A stretch of DNA of 64,000 nt from NCBI GenBank assembly GCA_003508835.1, contig PUFA01000072.1, forward strand, positions 2,356,001-2,420,000, in the 5' to 3' direction. The position numbers and the translations under genes were made by a program. The notes under the pieces are model-generated. The model saw only the letters and a list, made by a program, of their open reading frames with translations, did no database searches and was not told the origin of the DNA. This DNA is from Eonycteris spelaea (Eukaryota > Chordata > Mammalia > Chiroptera > Pteropodidae). Every line of letters begins with the position of its first letter. The stretch's first letter is position 1. Of the stretch, positions 1 through 14,026 are shown one piece after another.

Positions 1-1129
1 ACATGAAAACAATTTCAAGCTTTGGTTCTTTTTCTAATGTAAAAGATCGATTATATTCATAATGTGATTTAGAATTGAATTCCATACTTCATTGGCACAT
101 TCATCTTTGTCAATAGCTGCTTATAAATATGTTATACAGGACTTCCACAAGTCCTGCTGTGTCTGTCAGTTCTGATTTTTTTTTGTATTTCAGTTGGGAA
201 GATACAAATGATACGCGTTTTCTAAAAAGTTTATTTGAATATATCTCTTTTTTATATCAGCCTTTATTGCTTCCTAATTTTTAGTTTTCCTCAGTTAAGC
301 TTTGTGGTTCATATTTCTATTCATTGCAAAAAGGTGTTTGTTTATACTACCGGAGTATATACATGTCAAGCATTTAATGAAAAAGGGCTTATAAAATTAA
401 TACCTGAATTTATATGAGAATATTTAGTGTTCTGTATCACCAGGGGATTTGATTATTATAACCTGTTCCTTCTGAGGCCATAGCAGACATTAGTTTTGTA
501 TGGAAGTATTCACACATAAAGACTTTAGAATGTGATCTCCTACAGATTGCGAATGGGCTCAACAAGCCGGGCATGGTAATAAAAAGAAACACTTCATTCT
601 GATTCTAAGAGCTAATCATCTTCATGACAAACATTGATTGGAAAAGAAAAAAAAAATGGCATATCGCACAAGCCGTTGTGATCCGTCATTTGGGGGTTGC
701 CTGCCCATAGAACATAAAGTCGAGAAAGGCCGGTTATTCTGCTTGGTACCGCGGTCCTGTCTGTGATGACCTTGTTCTCACAGCGCCCATACTGCAGTTT
801 CCTCCATCTGATCGGCCTCACGATGTCTGCTTGTTCTTGCAGTCCCGCAGAATATCCTGCTGTGACTGTGCCGGTTCATCTCTCTCTCTCCTTTGTAATC
901 TAACCCCCAGTGCCTGATTTCCAGTGACTGCTAACAACAATGGTATAAGGAACTTCCTAGAATCCTAACGACCACCAGCTGAATAACACATCTGTTATTA
1001 TTAGGGGGAAAGAAGGAGGCAATAAAAGCCAATCCCAGTCTGTTGTTTGAGATATAACATGGAGTGTTATCTTTATATGTTATATTACAACAATTAGATG
1101 ACAACAAAGCCTTCCTGTGTGCCAGGAAC

Positions 1130-1310
1130 AATTCTAAATGATATACATACTGTGGTTAATGAAGACACATGTACAGATGAAGTTCCCAAGAGGTTAAGTC
1201 CGTTGCCCAGGGTGACAGTGCTCGTAAAAGAAAGCCTGAAGTCTAACCCAGGTCATGTGGCTCCGGACTAAGGCCGCATACCTAACTACGACTCTGTTCT
1301 GCCTTGCCAC
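1130..1310 (-). mobile_element. MIR SINE, antisense
   Basis: Antisense MIR layout: AAGAGGTTAAGTCCGTTGCC, AACCCAGGTCATGTGGCTCC, then CGACTCTGTTCTGCC at the 5' end. It overlaps one arm of the inverted repeat at 1271-1347. Confidence 0.6.
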
Positions 1311-1347
1311 TAAACTGAGACTGAATATTGGTCACAACAGTCAGGCA
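1271..1347 (+). repeat. Inverted repeat arm A (HELZ upstream intron)
   Basis: 77 bp from AGGCCGCATACC to ACAGTCAGGCA. Its reverse complement matches 3569-3644 with only about seven differences. Confidence 0.9.
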
Positions 1348-1814
1348 AGAAAAAATCTGAGAGTACTTAGGTAACAATAAAAAAAACTTTGAAATGGCCA
1401 GCAAATAGATCTTGTTGGGAGGGTTAAAGGAATTGGGATTGCGCGGTTTAGGGAGGAGAAAGTGTAAGGAATAAGTTGAGTTTCAAACATAAAGGATTTT
1501 TTAAAGAAAGTAATGAATGTTCTGCGTCAGTTGAAGACCATCTAAAAGAAGACACAATGAGTTCTATCAGGAGCAGTTACGTAGGGCAAGAATTGTATCA
1601 TGCCACCTGGTCAGTCTAAGGAGTAATAAATCGGGGGGTCGTGAAGGCCCAGGCTCAAGAGGCAAGTCTAGAATGGAAGGCTGTTCAGGATGCTGTGATT
1701 CAGTGGGTTGTGACTATAATTTTCCCGTTTAATTTCGAACAGATGTGTTCCTTATTCTTAATCCAGTGTTACGTAAAACACTAATAGAATTTTAGAACTG
1801 AACTCCCGAAGTTC

Positions 1815-1935
1815 AGCTCCATATTTTACAGACAAGAAAACAGAATCAGAAATCAGACGTGTGTTTGTCCTTGGACTACCTACTAAGGACCAAAACTGGG
1901 TTTTGAACCCACGTCTCCTGACACCATGTCCAGAG
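1815..1935 (-). mobile_element. MIR SINE, antisense
   Basis: TTTTACAGACAAGAAAACAG, then TTGAACCCACGTCTCCTGAC and CCAGAGCTCAGGCTGC follow the antisense MIR order. Confidence 0.65.
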
Positions 1936-2079
1936 CTCAGGCTGCTTTTGGGGAGTTTTCATAGTCACCGAAGAGAATATTTTTGAGAATTTCTGCTTAA
2001 TACAGTGAAATTGCTATGTACCTAGGGGAAGGGGGTGCACGTTTCCCCGATTTATAAAATGTCCTTTTTCTTTGTATAG

Positions 2080-2361
<282 letters not shown>

Positions 2362-3568
2362 TAATCTTGACCATCCAGCTCCTGGATACTTAGGGAGTTT
2401 TTCTTCTCTCACCCACCCTCATTTGCATTATTATCTTGAACAGTATTTAATCATCGAAGCTTGTAGATGTGCTTTAGGTATGCATATTAATTAGGATTAT
2501 ACAGATTCCATATTCATGGTCTGGAATGTAAGTAGATCTATCCCTATTTGGGAACTGATCATTTTGACTTGTGAACAGATGTATTTCTAAATACTAGATA
2601 GAATCACCTCTGCTTGGGAAAAGTTTAATTCTTTGGTGTTTGGGGTTTTTTCTTCAGAGTTGGGGATGGTGGGAGTTGGTTAGGTCGGTATCAGTTTTCA
2701 AGGATTTATTGTCAATAATGCTATTGACAATTTGCTACATAATAGAGTTTGACCATGAGAGAAACCAGTGAATTATAACATTTTGTGATTTAGAAATTCT
2801 GTTTGTTCCTTATATTCTAATGAACTGTGAAATCCAAGGCTAGAGTAAAAAAAGAAAGGCATAGAAAGGTATTAGAATGTACAGGGCTCTAAACTTGTAT
2901 TGTATGATGGGAGGTCTAAAGCCTTCCTCTTTAGCCTTGAACATGAATGCACTTTTATCTTTATTTCCTCTTTTTAATGTATGCATTTTGAACATAAAGA
3001 AATGAACGATACCACTCGAGTTCTCTAATCTGTAGCCTTCTGTCTGTTGGCTGTAGATGTTCATCTTTATAAACAAGTCTGTGAGGTTTGATGAATTAAC
3101 GCCCTGGTAGCAGCTCTGTATCTGAAATTAATTTTGTTCATCTTTAGAATCTGGATCCATTGTTTCTGTAACTGACCCATTTTTTGAAATTGTGCCATAA
3201 AAACATATTTTTAGAACAATTGACATGGTAGAGCAAAAAGCACTGAAAAGATTTTGGTTTTCTTTCCTGGCAAGAGACATTGTCACTTTAATCTTTAAAC
3301 ATTCATTAGTACCTCCCATGTATAAGCTGCTGATTTTGCCTCTGGTTGCTTTGTCAAAAAGTCTAACATAAATGCACTGACATCATACTTGAATTTTCTG
3401 AGAAACCTCTACGTTACAGATCAGTGATGAAAATTTCTTATTTTTTGTTTATTATAATTTATTTTAAAGACAACATCATTTCTCTTTCCACCTAATTTTA
3501 GGATAGCTTTTGGCCAAAATCAATAAAAATCTCACCTGAAGTGATAAGATAGAAAGTTCCTGAACAAA

Positions 3569-3644
3569 TGCCTGACTGTTGTGTCCAATATTCAGTGTCA
3601 GTTTAGTGGCAAGGCTTATGGAGTCGTAGTTAGATATGTGGCCT
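3569..3644 (-). repeat. Inverted repeat arm B (HELZ downstream intron)
   Basis: 76 bp from TGCCTGACTGTTGTG to ATGTGGCCT, the near-exact reverse complement of 1271-1347. Similarity stops sharply at both ends. Confidence 0.9.
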
Positions 3645-4799
3645 CACAAACATAAAATTATTTTCTTCATTGCTGGAGACAAATTGCAGTAGTTTTCCTT
3701 AGTTGAAAGTAACAGATGAGTATTAAAAAATAATTCAAAACCACTAATACCCAGAAGCACAACTTCTTGTCTGTGTGTATGTGTATTTTTAAAGGAATGT
3801 AGCAATTGCCAATGGTAAATCAGAAGGAAAATAGTTTCTCTACAATTTTAAGTAAGCCTAAGAGCACAGACCATGTTTTGACCTTTTTGAACTCTGGATT
3901 TTCTCTTCTGGCACCGATCTCAGCTGAGGCTCTTATCAATGCCTGCTGAGTAAGGAGATAATGAAAATAGATCCCGTGCAGTTGAGGGGTGATCCAGGCA
4001 CATGCAGAGCCTTTGTGCATGGCGCACCCACGTTGCAGGTGGGGTTCTCCTCTCTAACAGCTGTGTTTGGGTTCTTGTCACGTATCGTGGTGACAAGACA
4101 TACCTTACCAGACATTTTCTTAAAATACATGGAAAATTTTAGATTGAATGGAAATATGTATTTTAGAAAAGTATCATCGGTTGTAAGATTAGTTAAATTC
4201 ATAGTTTCAAAGATTAGTTTCTCTTATCTGGAGTATATATGATAAATGAATAGAGATCTTAAAATCAAATTTAGATAGAACATAGGCATTAGGTTAAACT
4301 GTCTTTAAGTATTATTTTCTAAGTATTTGAATGAAAACATTTTAAATTCTGATGATATTGTCATGAGAATTAAATGTGGTTAAATAATAAATCTTAGTAA
4401 AGTAAATAAAACTAGTAAGGTCTTGAACAGCCAATAAAATGTTTATGTATGATGTTGGGCAGTACTGGCTACTTTTATATTGAAATATTTCTTAAAAGCA
4501 ATTGTTTCACTCACAAAATCAGTAACATTTAGGCAGAAAAGAGATAAATGTTCTAGAAGGATAAAGTTTTAGAATAGTACTATGAGACTAGCATATTGAA
4601 TCAATGAAATACTAAAACTAAAAAATGAAATGTTTTCACCTTAACCTTCCAATCCACAAACAGGTAATAAACATAGGGGAAATGTCTATAAACATCTGTA
4701 ATCGAAAGATATACAAATTATAAGATTATTTATAAAATAGGCCAAGATTTAAAAAACATAATAACACCAGTGTTGTGATTGCGTAGGGAAATGGGTAAA

Positions 4800-5270
4800 C
4801 ATCATTGGTCGAGTATACATTTGCAGCATCTTTCAGCAGGGAAGTTTGCCCGTAGGTGCCAAAAGCTTTCATCGTGTTGTGTGACTATACCATATGACCC
4901 AGCCATTACATGTCTAGGGATCTGTTCTAAGGAAATACTCGTGAATATTTAGAAATAGTTATCTCTGATAACATTTATCATGGTGAATAAAAGTGAAAAA
5001 TTGGTTGTAATCCAAATTTCCAAAAATGAGAGGTCACTTAAATAAGTTAAGAAATATCTGCATTGTATGATGCCCTTAGGAAAAAAATACATGAACAAAT
5101 TAAGACTTATCTCTGTGGTATTTGAGAATATGAATGACTTGTTTTCTTGGCCTTTTGTGTAATTTCCAGGTTATCCTTAATGATATATATTATGATTATA
5201 ATTATAATTCAATATAATGTTAAGTTTTTAAAAGATTGAAAATAAAAGCAATGTTTGAAAATAAGTTATG
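4800..5270 (+). mobile_element. Ancient L1 3' fragment
   Basis: L1M-like strings: CCATATGACCCAGCCATTA, GGATCTGTTCTAAGGAAATA, GTGAAAAATTGGTTG and AATAAGTTAAGAAAT, matching the usual L1 ORF2-end order, heavily diverged. Confidence 0.6.
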
Positions 5271-5866
5271 ATTTAGTGGGCAGTAAAATTAGGAAGAATA
5301 GAGTCAAATTTTAAAGGACCTTGAAAGGCAGATTATAGGATATATGAAGTAAAGCTTATAGCTGTTTTTCTTCATCTTATTCCATGTGTATTTATAAAAT
5401 GTATTACAAGAAAAGGTAGCATTTTTAAGAAATAGAATTTAGGGCTGCTATTTCTTAGATTAATAATAAAAGCTCCTTTGACTAGAAGTCTGCCTATACA
5501 GCTTTTTTTATTTAAGAAAGAACGTGTTTGTTCCCATTTTCAGACTGAGCAGTTTATGTGTTAAATATCAAAGTGTGCAATTGTGCAAATTAGTTTTTTT
5601 GAAGCAAACCTTCAGACTTGACCTTTAGTTTTTACGTTAGCTGTTCCAGCTCACACAGTTAATTGTTTTTTGAGTGTTGATAAGACAGAGAAGTTTGGCG
5701 AGCTGCGAGGTGATTTTAACATTCTCTGGCAGAGTTGTCTGTCCTTGTGGCTGTACTGTCACTGAGTTCGTGAACAGGAGAACCAGCTGTGACGCTCTGA
5801 GCTGATGAGATGCACCAGCATCACTGGGCTTGCCCTTACATCGGTCTTACTGTTTTCTGCTTTCAG

Positions 5867-6200
5867 CTCCCCCCAAGGCCGGCAGACCCCCTGAGGATCA
5901 CCTGAAGTCTGAAAACCTCGAGGGGTCCAGTTCTTTCAACTATAACGTGCTGCAGCATCTCGGCCAGTTCCCCCCCTCATGCCCAATAAGCAGATCGCGG
6001 AGTCGGCTAACAGCAGCGGCCAGCAGAGCTGCGGGGCCGGCAAACCTGCCATGTCCTACGCCAGCGCTCTGCGGGCCCCGCCCAGGCCCAGGCCGCAGCC
6101 TGAGCAGGCCAAGAAGAGTAGCGACCCCCTGTCCCTGTTCCAGGAGCTCAGCCTGGGGAGCGCAGCGGGCAGCAATGGCTTTTACTCCTATTTTAAATAA
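5867..6200 (+). CDS. HELZ: HELZ terminal coding exon, one-base frameshift
   Basis: The exon opens in the incoming frame ([19 protein letters not shown], then [13 protein letters not shown]). At the C run 5970-5976 the frame shifts: the conserved remainder ([14 protein letters not shown] ... [10 protein letters not shown] ... [11 protein letters not shown] at 6198-6200) is in another frame, offset by exactly one missing base. Read literally, translation would leave the conserved tail and run to a stop at 6282. Human HELZ, from memory, has Leu-Met after Phe-Pro-Pro, which needs one more C. Conservation of codons both sides of the run argues for a sequencing or assembly error, though a real allele cannot be excluded. 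The coordinates follow the conserved stop. Confidence 0.88.
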
Positions 6201-9200
6201 TCACTTTTTTTTTTCCTCAAGGGAGAATGTTTTAATTTCTCTTCGTATCAGTAGAATTCAAATAGTTGGACTTCAGCGATAGATGCACAGTTCCCTTTGT
6301 TTTAACATTAAATACGTTCTCACTTAATTGCTTTGCTGCTAGACTTGCAACTAATTTTTTAAAGGTATATTCCATTATTTTGCATTTTTGATGTGAGTCG
6401 GAATTTTGACAGCTTTTATGTAGAATAAAAAATATTTTTAAATTTGTGTATTGTTACATATGTTTGCATCAAGCTAGCAGCTAAGAGGTTAATTGTGAAA
6501 CTATAAAAAAAAAGAAAAAAAAGTTTGTCTAAAATGTATTTAAAAAAAAAAAAGTTGTAAGTAGCATTTACATTTATTCAATAATATTACCATATGCTGG
6601 GTTTCTGTACCAGAAATGGCCAGTTGATGTACAGATGTATGTTATTTTTGCTTAAATTCATTTAAAATTTTTTAAAATAAAGGGGCAGCATCTTCTAAAT
6701 ACTTTAAGTTTTATCAGCTTTTTTTTTGTGACAAGATGCTGCATTCTAAAACTTTGATAGTTTTAGACTATGTATGACGTGCTGTTGTAATCTCCATCCA
6801 CTGTAGGATAGAGTTAAAGGCATTCTTTGCAGGTGTATTGTGTATGCCACTGTTTTTTATAACATGAAAAAACGTTGGCATATTTAGTTATTTTTTTGGA
6901 CAAGCTACACTTCAGGCTTGTTTTTAATGTTAATTTGATAGTGTGTTTTTTTTTTTTTTTAAACAAATCATGAAGCTGAAAAATTTTTAGGATTGTTGGT
7001 GCTTAGTAGACTTGATAACTATTTTAAAAATGCGTGAATTTAGTAAAATCCTTTTTTCCCTCACTATGCATGTGTAAATGTTTGTAATCTGGCTCTCCCC
7101 CCTCCAGTGGTATAAAGAATTGTGCCGCTTTAAGGGTTTTTTTTCCCCTCCAGTAAAAATTTTGGTACCTTATTTTGATGTTTACATTACAATGTGACAT
7201 TATACATGGCAATTCAGATATTTTGCTAACCGTTTTGTTCAAGGAACATCATTGAAGAAGAAATATAATGTCTGTCAAAGATATATCAAAATTCATCAAA
7301 ATCTGGGGCAAAAATCTCCCCTTGTTTTTCATGTCTTTTGATTCTTCTAAAATAACCCCACTGAACTTGTACAAAAATATAAACTTTAAATAGCTATCTT
7401 ATATATTCTATGGTCTAAAAGTTGTTTTGAATGAACTTTGGTAAAATCCAGAGGAAAACGTTTACCCTCTTAAAACTTGTGGTCTTGTAACACTTCCGAA
7501 GCGATGCATGTCCTTATTGTTTTCCAGATCTAGTAGTATTGCTTTTATACTTCAGAAATATCTTGAAACTACAATATAACTTTTTTTTTGTTTCTTTTAA
7601 CAAGACGAAGTTGGGAAACATTACAAATTAACCAGTGGATCCTAATGATCCATTCAAAAATAGTTTTTGGAGGGCTACTTTGAGTCGGCCATCCTGTATT
7701 TGCTGTAGGCTTTTTAAATGGGCTTGCAAAGTGGCAGGGGTAAAGAACTACTTACAGCTCTTCTATGACTGAGTGTAGTTGATGTCAGCCAGCCACAACT
7801 CCCTGCAATCCTCAGAGAACTTAGGAGAAGAGAGTGCCTTTAGTTAAAGGTTATCAAGCTGCAGGACAAGTGAAGCGTGCCTCATTTATTGAGTTCTGTC
7901 TTTCTGCTCAGAGTGCAGTGCATTTGTATGTGGCTTCACGTGACAGGCCGTGGGTCTCAGTGAGGGGGCAGACTGGACCTGTAGACTGCAGACGTGTTAA
8001 TGGTTAGTATAAATCGCAGTCGGAAAACGGAGCCATCAAGTTACAGCACCACGTTTTCTCTGTATGATGTCATAGCTCCACATTTAGCTCTGGCAAAGTC
8101 TACCCAACATACTTCACTCACAAGAATAGAAGAAAAAAAATTTGCCATATAGCCATGTATTTCCAAGTCTGTAACAAAACTCAAAACACAGCCCAAATGA
8201 AAACTAGGCCTCCCTGATGTGTGAGGATGTCTATGAAAAATAATATTCTTACCCATGATGATTTTTCTTCCCCACAAATACACAAGACTACAACACAAGC
8301 CAGATAAACGTTCAAAAGCATGTTGGTAATATGAAGGCCACTGTCATGTCAGGGTTAGCCCCTTGTCATGAAGTAATCGCCTGATTTTCTGTTTTCCATA
8401 CTTGAATCTTTAAAAAGTATCAGTTTTTATATTATTTATATTTATATTTACTTAAAGAGGTCATGTGCACACCCCACCACCTTATATAAATATATTGATG
8501 ATGGAGGCTTTGGATAAGGAAGCTGTTAAGTTGTAACACCCCTGTTCTAAGCAGTTATTTCTAAAAAACTAAATAATAGCTACTTATTAGTCTCCTGCTC
8601 TGCTGTAATGTCTCTGAGTGTTCCATAGCTAGTCAGGATTCGAATGTGATTCCATGTGATACTCTCTTAGATTCTGCTTTGGTTGTGTATGTCCACTTCT
8701 AGCAAGCTTGCTCTTTCTCAGCAATACTTGATACTGTCTTTCCAACTGTACTTAAATCTGTTATTTACAGGTAGCATCTCAAACGGTTTTGAGCAAGTCT
8801 CCTTGAAGGAATGTTTGTGAGTTTCTATTGAAATGAGGCATGGCCTCTGGGTACAGTTGGTATTATTTGGGCAGTATTAGCAAGTACCCACAAATCAGAC
8901 TTATAAAACAACTTATTTTATATACTAAGTTCAACCTTAGAGTTCAGGAACTCTATTTTTTTTTTTTTAAGAAAGCTTAATGTTATCTCTTGGATAATAC
9001 CCCAAGTATTAGTTTAGTAACTGCCTTTTTTTTCTAGAACAGATTTCTTCTAGGTGAGGTTAATTGTTCACGTGATGTCTTTCTGCTTTGTTCTTTGTAT
9101 CACTCTGAAGTTTCCTTTTTCTTCTCAGAACTATTTTTTATTCATTTCACTTTTTAATTTCAGCGCTACTAAGATTTTCTTTTTTTAACTTAAAGAAAAA

Positions 9201-11301
9201 TTTGGGGGTGATATAATTTTTAGAGTATTCATGCTAAATTTTTTTTCCTGATCTAAAAATGAATTTCTGTTAAGATCTGAAGAGCCTCATTCAGTGTAAC
9301 AGGGACAGTTTCTAGTGTGTCTTTAAAAGGGGGTTTGGTTGCCATTTTGGCATATGCTTTGCCAAACTGTTATAACAGAACTTTGTTTTCATTAATCAGT
9401 AGTTCATTATTGACCATTTAAACTAACATGGTCTTAACTTTCCATTCTTCAGACAGGTATGCTTTCTATCTAGGTCATTTGTATATATGAAATAACACTG
9501 CTTTGCGGGTTTTTGTTTGTTTTCATCAGAAGTTCTAGAATAAATTCAGGTTTGATGTAAACATCAATTAGTCTTTTCAGTACAAAGCATTGCAGAATCA
9601 GTAAAATAAGCAGAATTCCCAATGAATTAGCATTATCTAATTAAACATAGACGTCTCCAAGACCTATCTGTGAACTTGAAATTGAATTTGAAATCTCAGC
9701 ATTGAAATTGCTGAGAAAGCTAGCTGAATTTTCTAACTTTTAGTTGATTTTACATGTTTAATATTTTCCATGTATAGACATCTCAAGAGCAAAGCTATAA
9801 ACATATGAGAATGTATCTCCAGCCACCTTGATGTGAAAAACAATTTCAAGATAAATTTTAGTTTTCAACTTATTAGGAAAATTAGATTCACTGAAAAAGT
9901 TATTTAAAGACATCTCTGTTAGACTTAAATAACATTGTTTCATATTGGAGTTTTTTTTTTACAAAGGGAATTCCAAAAAAATTCTATAAACAAAATACAA
10001 GATTGAAACTAACTATATTGAAAGATACAGATTGCTGCCTTAAAATGTTATTTAAGCTACCACTTTTCCCCTTCTATTTCCAGAAAGATAGTAATTTGTC
10101 TTTTATGATTTCCTAGACATTGTCTCGTGCTAACCATCCTCTTAGCATATGAAAACCCTTAATTTCTATCACCACCCTATATGTCTTCCTAAATCTCAAG
10201 TAAATATTTTAATGTATCTAATTCTTCTCTCCCCTTTTCACTATCTGATCCATAAACTACCTGGCAGTTAGAAATAATGGATAACGGTATATGATTTCTT
10301 ATTCAACATATTACTTGAATGATGTCCGTCACACTATATAGAGATATCATGGAAGACTAAGTGGCCTGCTCGTCTTCAGAGTGCTCATTCTGTTAGGCTT
10401 CTCACATTTTCCATCGATGCAAGGTGGGATATTTATTTGCTGAGATTTTACTGTAAAGCTGCTAAATTCACACTACTTTCATACCTGTTTAATTAACCAT
10501 TTCAAGACTATTGTTACAAGAAGTGAATTTTACTAATGTTTAACATTCTTATAAAACATTCAGAAAATGGCTCTAGTTTATTACTTTAAACTAGAATATC
10601 ATATTAAACAGTTTAGAAGCAAATTTTTAATGTTACATTTAAAATTTTTGAAATGATTGAAAATATCTACTTTGGAATAAACTTTAAAGAACAATCACAG
10701 GAGTTTCTAAATGTTCTTTGAAGGGAGAGGTACCTAAGAGGAGAGTCTAGACTTAGTAGTATGAACTGTGGTTAAATCCGAAACACAGTTAAACATGGAG
10801 GCTAAATCTTCTAAAACTGGAGTGTTAAGAAAACCTAGAGACATTCATATACTTATAGTTTCAGTAATCAGAGTATTAGACCAGACTTTATTTGCAATTT
10901 GTTCACAGAGAGATTTTATTTTGATACAAATATTAAGCATAAAGCATAGTAAGTTTTATATAATTCTATGAGTTCATTAAACAATTTTATGGAATTTTCA
11001 TTATGTTCTTGGGGAGTCTTTTTAGCTATTTTTACACCTCATATATGAGGTCTCCTGTATTTTATTTTGCATTCTAGCATGTGACTGCCTGCCTTAGAAC
11101 TGTGTATAGGAGAGGAAATCAGTATTACTTTAAAAAATATTTGATTTTTTGAAGTTTTTTCATTAATAATTTTATGCTTGAGAAAGTAAGGGGAAGGGGT
11201 GGCAAATTACACAGGTTTCAACACAGTAGTAGTCACACAGTAATGTCTGTTCACAAGTGTGTCCTGTTTTTTAAGATTTTAAAATTTTGAGCAGGATAGA
11301 G

Positions 11302-11481
11302 CAGTGGTCTCAAAGTCAAGCAAGCATCAGAAGCACCTGGAAGTTTTATTAAAATACAGACTGCTGGACTCCACCGCCAGAGTTTCTGATTGCAGGCTGG
11401 AGCCTGATCATTTGCATCTCTAACATGTTCCCAGGTGATGCTGATGCTACTGGTCCAGGTACCACACTTTGAGAACCACTG
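11302..11481 (+). mobile_element. hAT-Charlie element (MER5A-like) in HELZ 3' UTR
   Basis: 180 bp bounded by imperfect terminal inverted repeats CAGTGGTCTCAAAGT and ACTTTGAGAACCACTG. The interior AGAAGCACCTGGAAG, CCAGAGTTTCTGATT and CCCAGGTGATGCTGATGCTA is characteristic of MER5A. Confidence 0.88.
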
Positions 11482-13508
11482 GTCTACAGGAAGTTGGAAT
11501 GCCTTTTCAACCATGCGTATATTTACTCAGTATAAAAACCCGAGCTCTTGAGACATTATTATAATTCTGATGCCATGAGTGGAACATTCATGGGGAAAGA
11601 GCTCTGTGGAGTGACGAGCCTTTTGGGTCGGCTGCCACCCGCTCCGGCCGCCTGCCCCCTTTAAGGTCTGTGGTCCTCTTCCACGTGAGGGTGCCGGAGG
11701 AGCTCTTTCATTTCTAGAGTGAGTTTGGATTTGTGTGCGCTGCAGCCTGGGCTTTGGTCCAGGAGCTGTGCATTTGTTAGGCGTGCTTAGAGTCAGTCTT
11801 GATCATCTACACATGGAGACAAGAATTGTGGGAGGAAGCCATCAGAATGTCACGAGGATGCACTTTGCATTTATCGAGGCACTAAGTACAGAAGGTCCTG
11901 TCTTAAGATGGCGGTGACATGGAGCATCAAAAACAATAAATAATCCCCAAATAATGTGTTTGTAGTTTATGGATTTGGGGGTGGGGAGGAGGGGGAAGGG
12001 CAAAGGATTTCTTTTCAAATTATGTGTTTCTCAGGTTAAAATTATTTTGGATTCTCTGTCATGTCGGCAGGTGTTAGAGGGGGCTGAGTTGTACATGGCG
12101 GAAAGTTGATAATTGTCTCTGATTGCTACTTTTAAAAACCTATATATGTTTGCAAAACTTCCTAGGGGGACCTACCACGTACACAGCATGAGTTATTCAT
12201 AAACCACAAGTGCACACGTACGAGCAAGTTATTTTTGAGAAGGAAACTGTCTATAATGTAATGAATCTGACAGGTCTTTGGATATTTTAAAATTTGTGTG
12301 TTAACGTCATTGTCGTTAATATTCCCCACAGACTAGCTTGAGGGGTTTTGGGCTCTGCTTCTGGTTTTTAGTTTGGCTTTGGATTTGCTGAGATACTAGG
12401 AAGAGAAAAAATATTTTTAAGGTAATAGATTGTAGAATGACTTAGACGTAGAAGTCCACACGATAAGCATCATAGAATACACAGCTTAGGAATTCTTACT
12501 AGTACTTCCTGCTTGAAAGGCTCGATGACCTTCAGTGGGGATTGTTTCTATGTTCAGCACAGGTTCCTTTATGCAATCTCAACTCACAGGGAGCTTCGGT
12601 TTATTTACATTTTGCTTTGCACGATGCCTTGTACGCAAAGACCTCTATCGTTCAGTGGATCAGAGGGCTCCTTTGTCCGGGTTGAAGTCCTAATGCGTCA
12701 GTCACACCTGAGAATGTTTCTCAGCCCCCGCCCGTCCCCCAGTCCCCCAGAGGAAGAGTTTGGGATTTTCATGTATCCAGACCATGTCTGCTTCCTATCA
12801 ATCCATGTATATGACATTGTACTGTATCCGCTTTCTGTGCCAGTCAGCTGACCTGATTCTCTGAAACCCATGAAGGTACTGGTTATATGTAGTAGTTGTA
12901 TCCTAGGTAAATATGGTGATTGAAATACCTCTCTAAATTATAAAGGTAATGGGTTTTGTTTTGCATTTTATTAAAGAGTCCTGTTGTTAGTGGCATTTTT
13001 TTTTTCCTTTAATGCTTCAAAAATACGGTTCTTATCTAAACTTGTTCACTAACTTCATATAATCGATTTACTTAGCAAATTCACGCTGGGTCTTATTTTG
13101 GTAAGCCTTCCGAAGGGAGGCTACGTAAACCCAAGGTGGTCAGTTCCATCTGTTAGAAGTGCCAGTTGTGCAACCATCTAATCATCAGAATTACAGCAAA
13201 ATTATAACAAAAATTTTTTTCTTTGAATTTAATGATAACCTCGTGTGAGAGGTTCTAGGACCTAAAGAGTAAAATAACCCAAAGCCACTCTAGGGTTTTT
13301 TTTTCCTTCCTTTTTTATCATTTTCTTCTTTTTTATTTTTAACTTAGTTTTGGAATTACGTTAGCCACTTTGGTTCCTTAGAACAAGTTTTCAATTTGGG
13401 GGTCTACAGTTCCTACATTGTGATCATTGTCTCAGTGAAGTTTTTTTGTTTAAAAAGATTCATGGTAACACAAAATGTATTTTACTGCTACAACTAAAAT
13501 GTATTTAT

Positions 13509-13514
13509 AATAAA
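13509..13514 (+). terminator. HELZ: Distal HELZ poly(A) signal AATAAA
   Basis: Canonical AATAAA followed by T-rich sequence (TTTTTAATAATT) within 20 bases. It is placed where a full-length HELZ 3' UTR would be expected to end. Alternative earlier hexamers exist at 6424 and 6676. Confidence 0.5.
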
Positions 13515-14026
13515 ATGCCTTTTTAATAATTCGGAGATTTGTTTATTATGTGTGAACCACAGTTCTCTGCTTCCTTTTACTTTTAAGGTCGAAGGCCTGA
13601 CGGAAGTTAAGCACAGCACTTTGATTTTATTCATAACGTCAGTTTTTAAAATGGGCTTAAGTAACAACCCGATGATAATCTGTAAAACTGTCACCCTAGT
13701 TTCCAGAAATTTTCGACTTTCCTTAAATCTCTAACCATCCACAATAGCAAAGACTTAAGGCTTAAATTGTTACTGGAGAGTTTAAAAATCATCAGTGGTC
13801 AGAAAGTGAGCCCTTTTCAAATTGCCATCCAATGCAGATGTTGGGGATTTTAAAAAATGTCAAGAATTACTCTTAAGTCACTTGTTAATGCTGGGCTGTG
13901 CAGCCCAGAATTTATTTCAGAACTTGTAAACCTAGTTTATATCAAGATATTATGTGGGTATAATAATACACTTGATGGCATGGTATGTGACAAGCATGAC
14001 TTTGACTCCCCCACCCCCACTGCCCT

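Larger units (their letters stand above)
1..2079 (+). other. HELZ: HELZ intron (3' portion)
   Basis: AT-rich intronic sequence up to the acceptor TTTGTATAG at 2071-2079. I see no HELZ-like reading frame in it. It contains two antisense MIR relics (about 1130-1310 and 1815-1935) and one arm of a long inverted repeat (1271-1347) whose partner is in the next intron. Confidence 0.75.
6201..13530 (+). other. HELZ: HELZ long 3' UTR
   Basis: About 7.3 kb of AT-rich, T-run-rich sequence directly after the HELZ stop, with few recognisable repeats apart from an MER5A-like insertion (11302-11481). Candidate poly(A) signals AATAAA occur at 6424, 6676, 11935 and 13509, so short and long 3' UTR isoforms are possible. 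From memory, mammalian HELZ mRNAs are close to 14 kb with a 3' UTR of this size, which fits termination near 13530. ORFs inside it are chance. The extent is inferred from signals, not transcript data. Confidence 0.6.
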
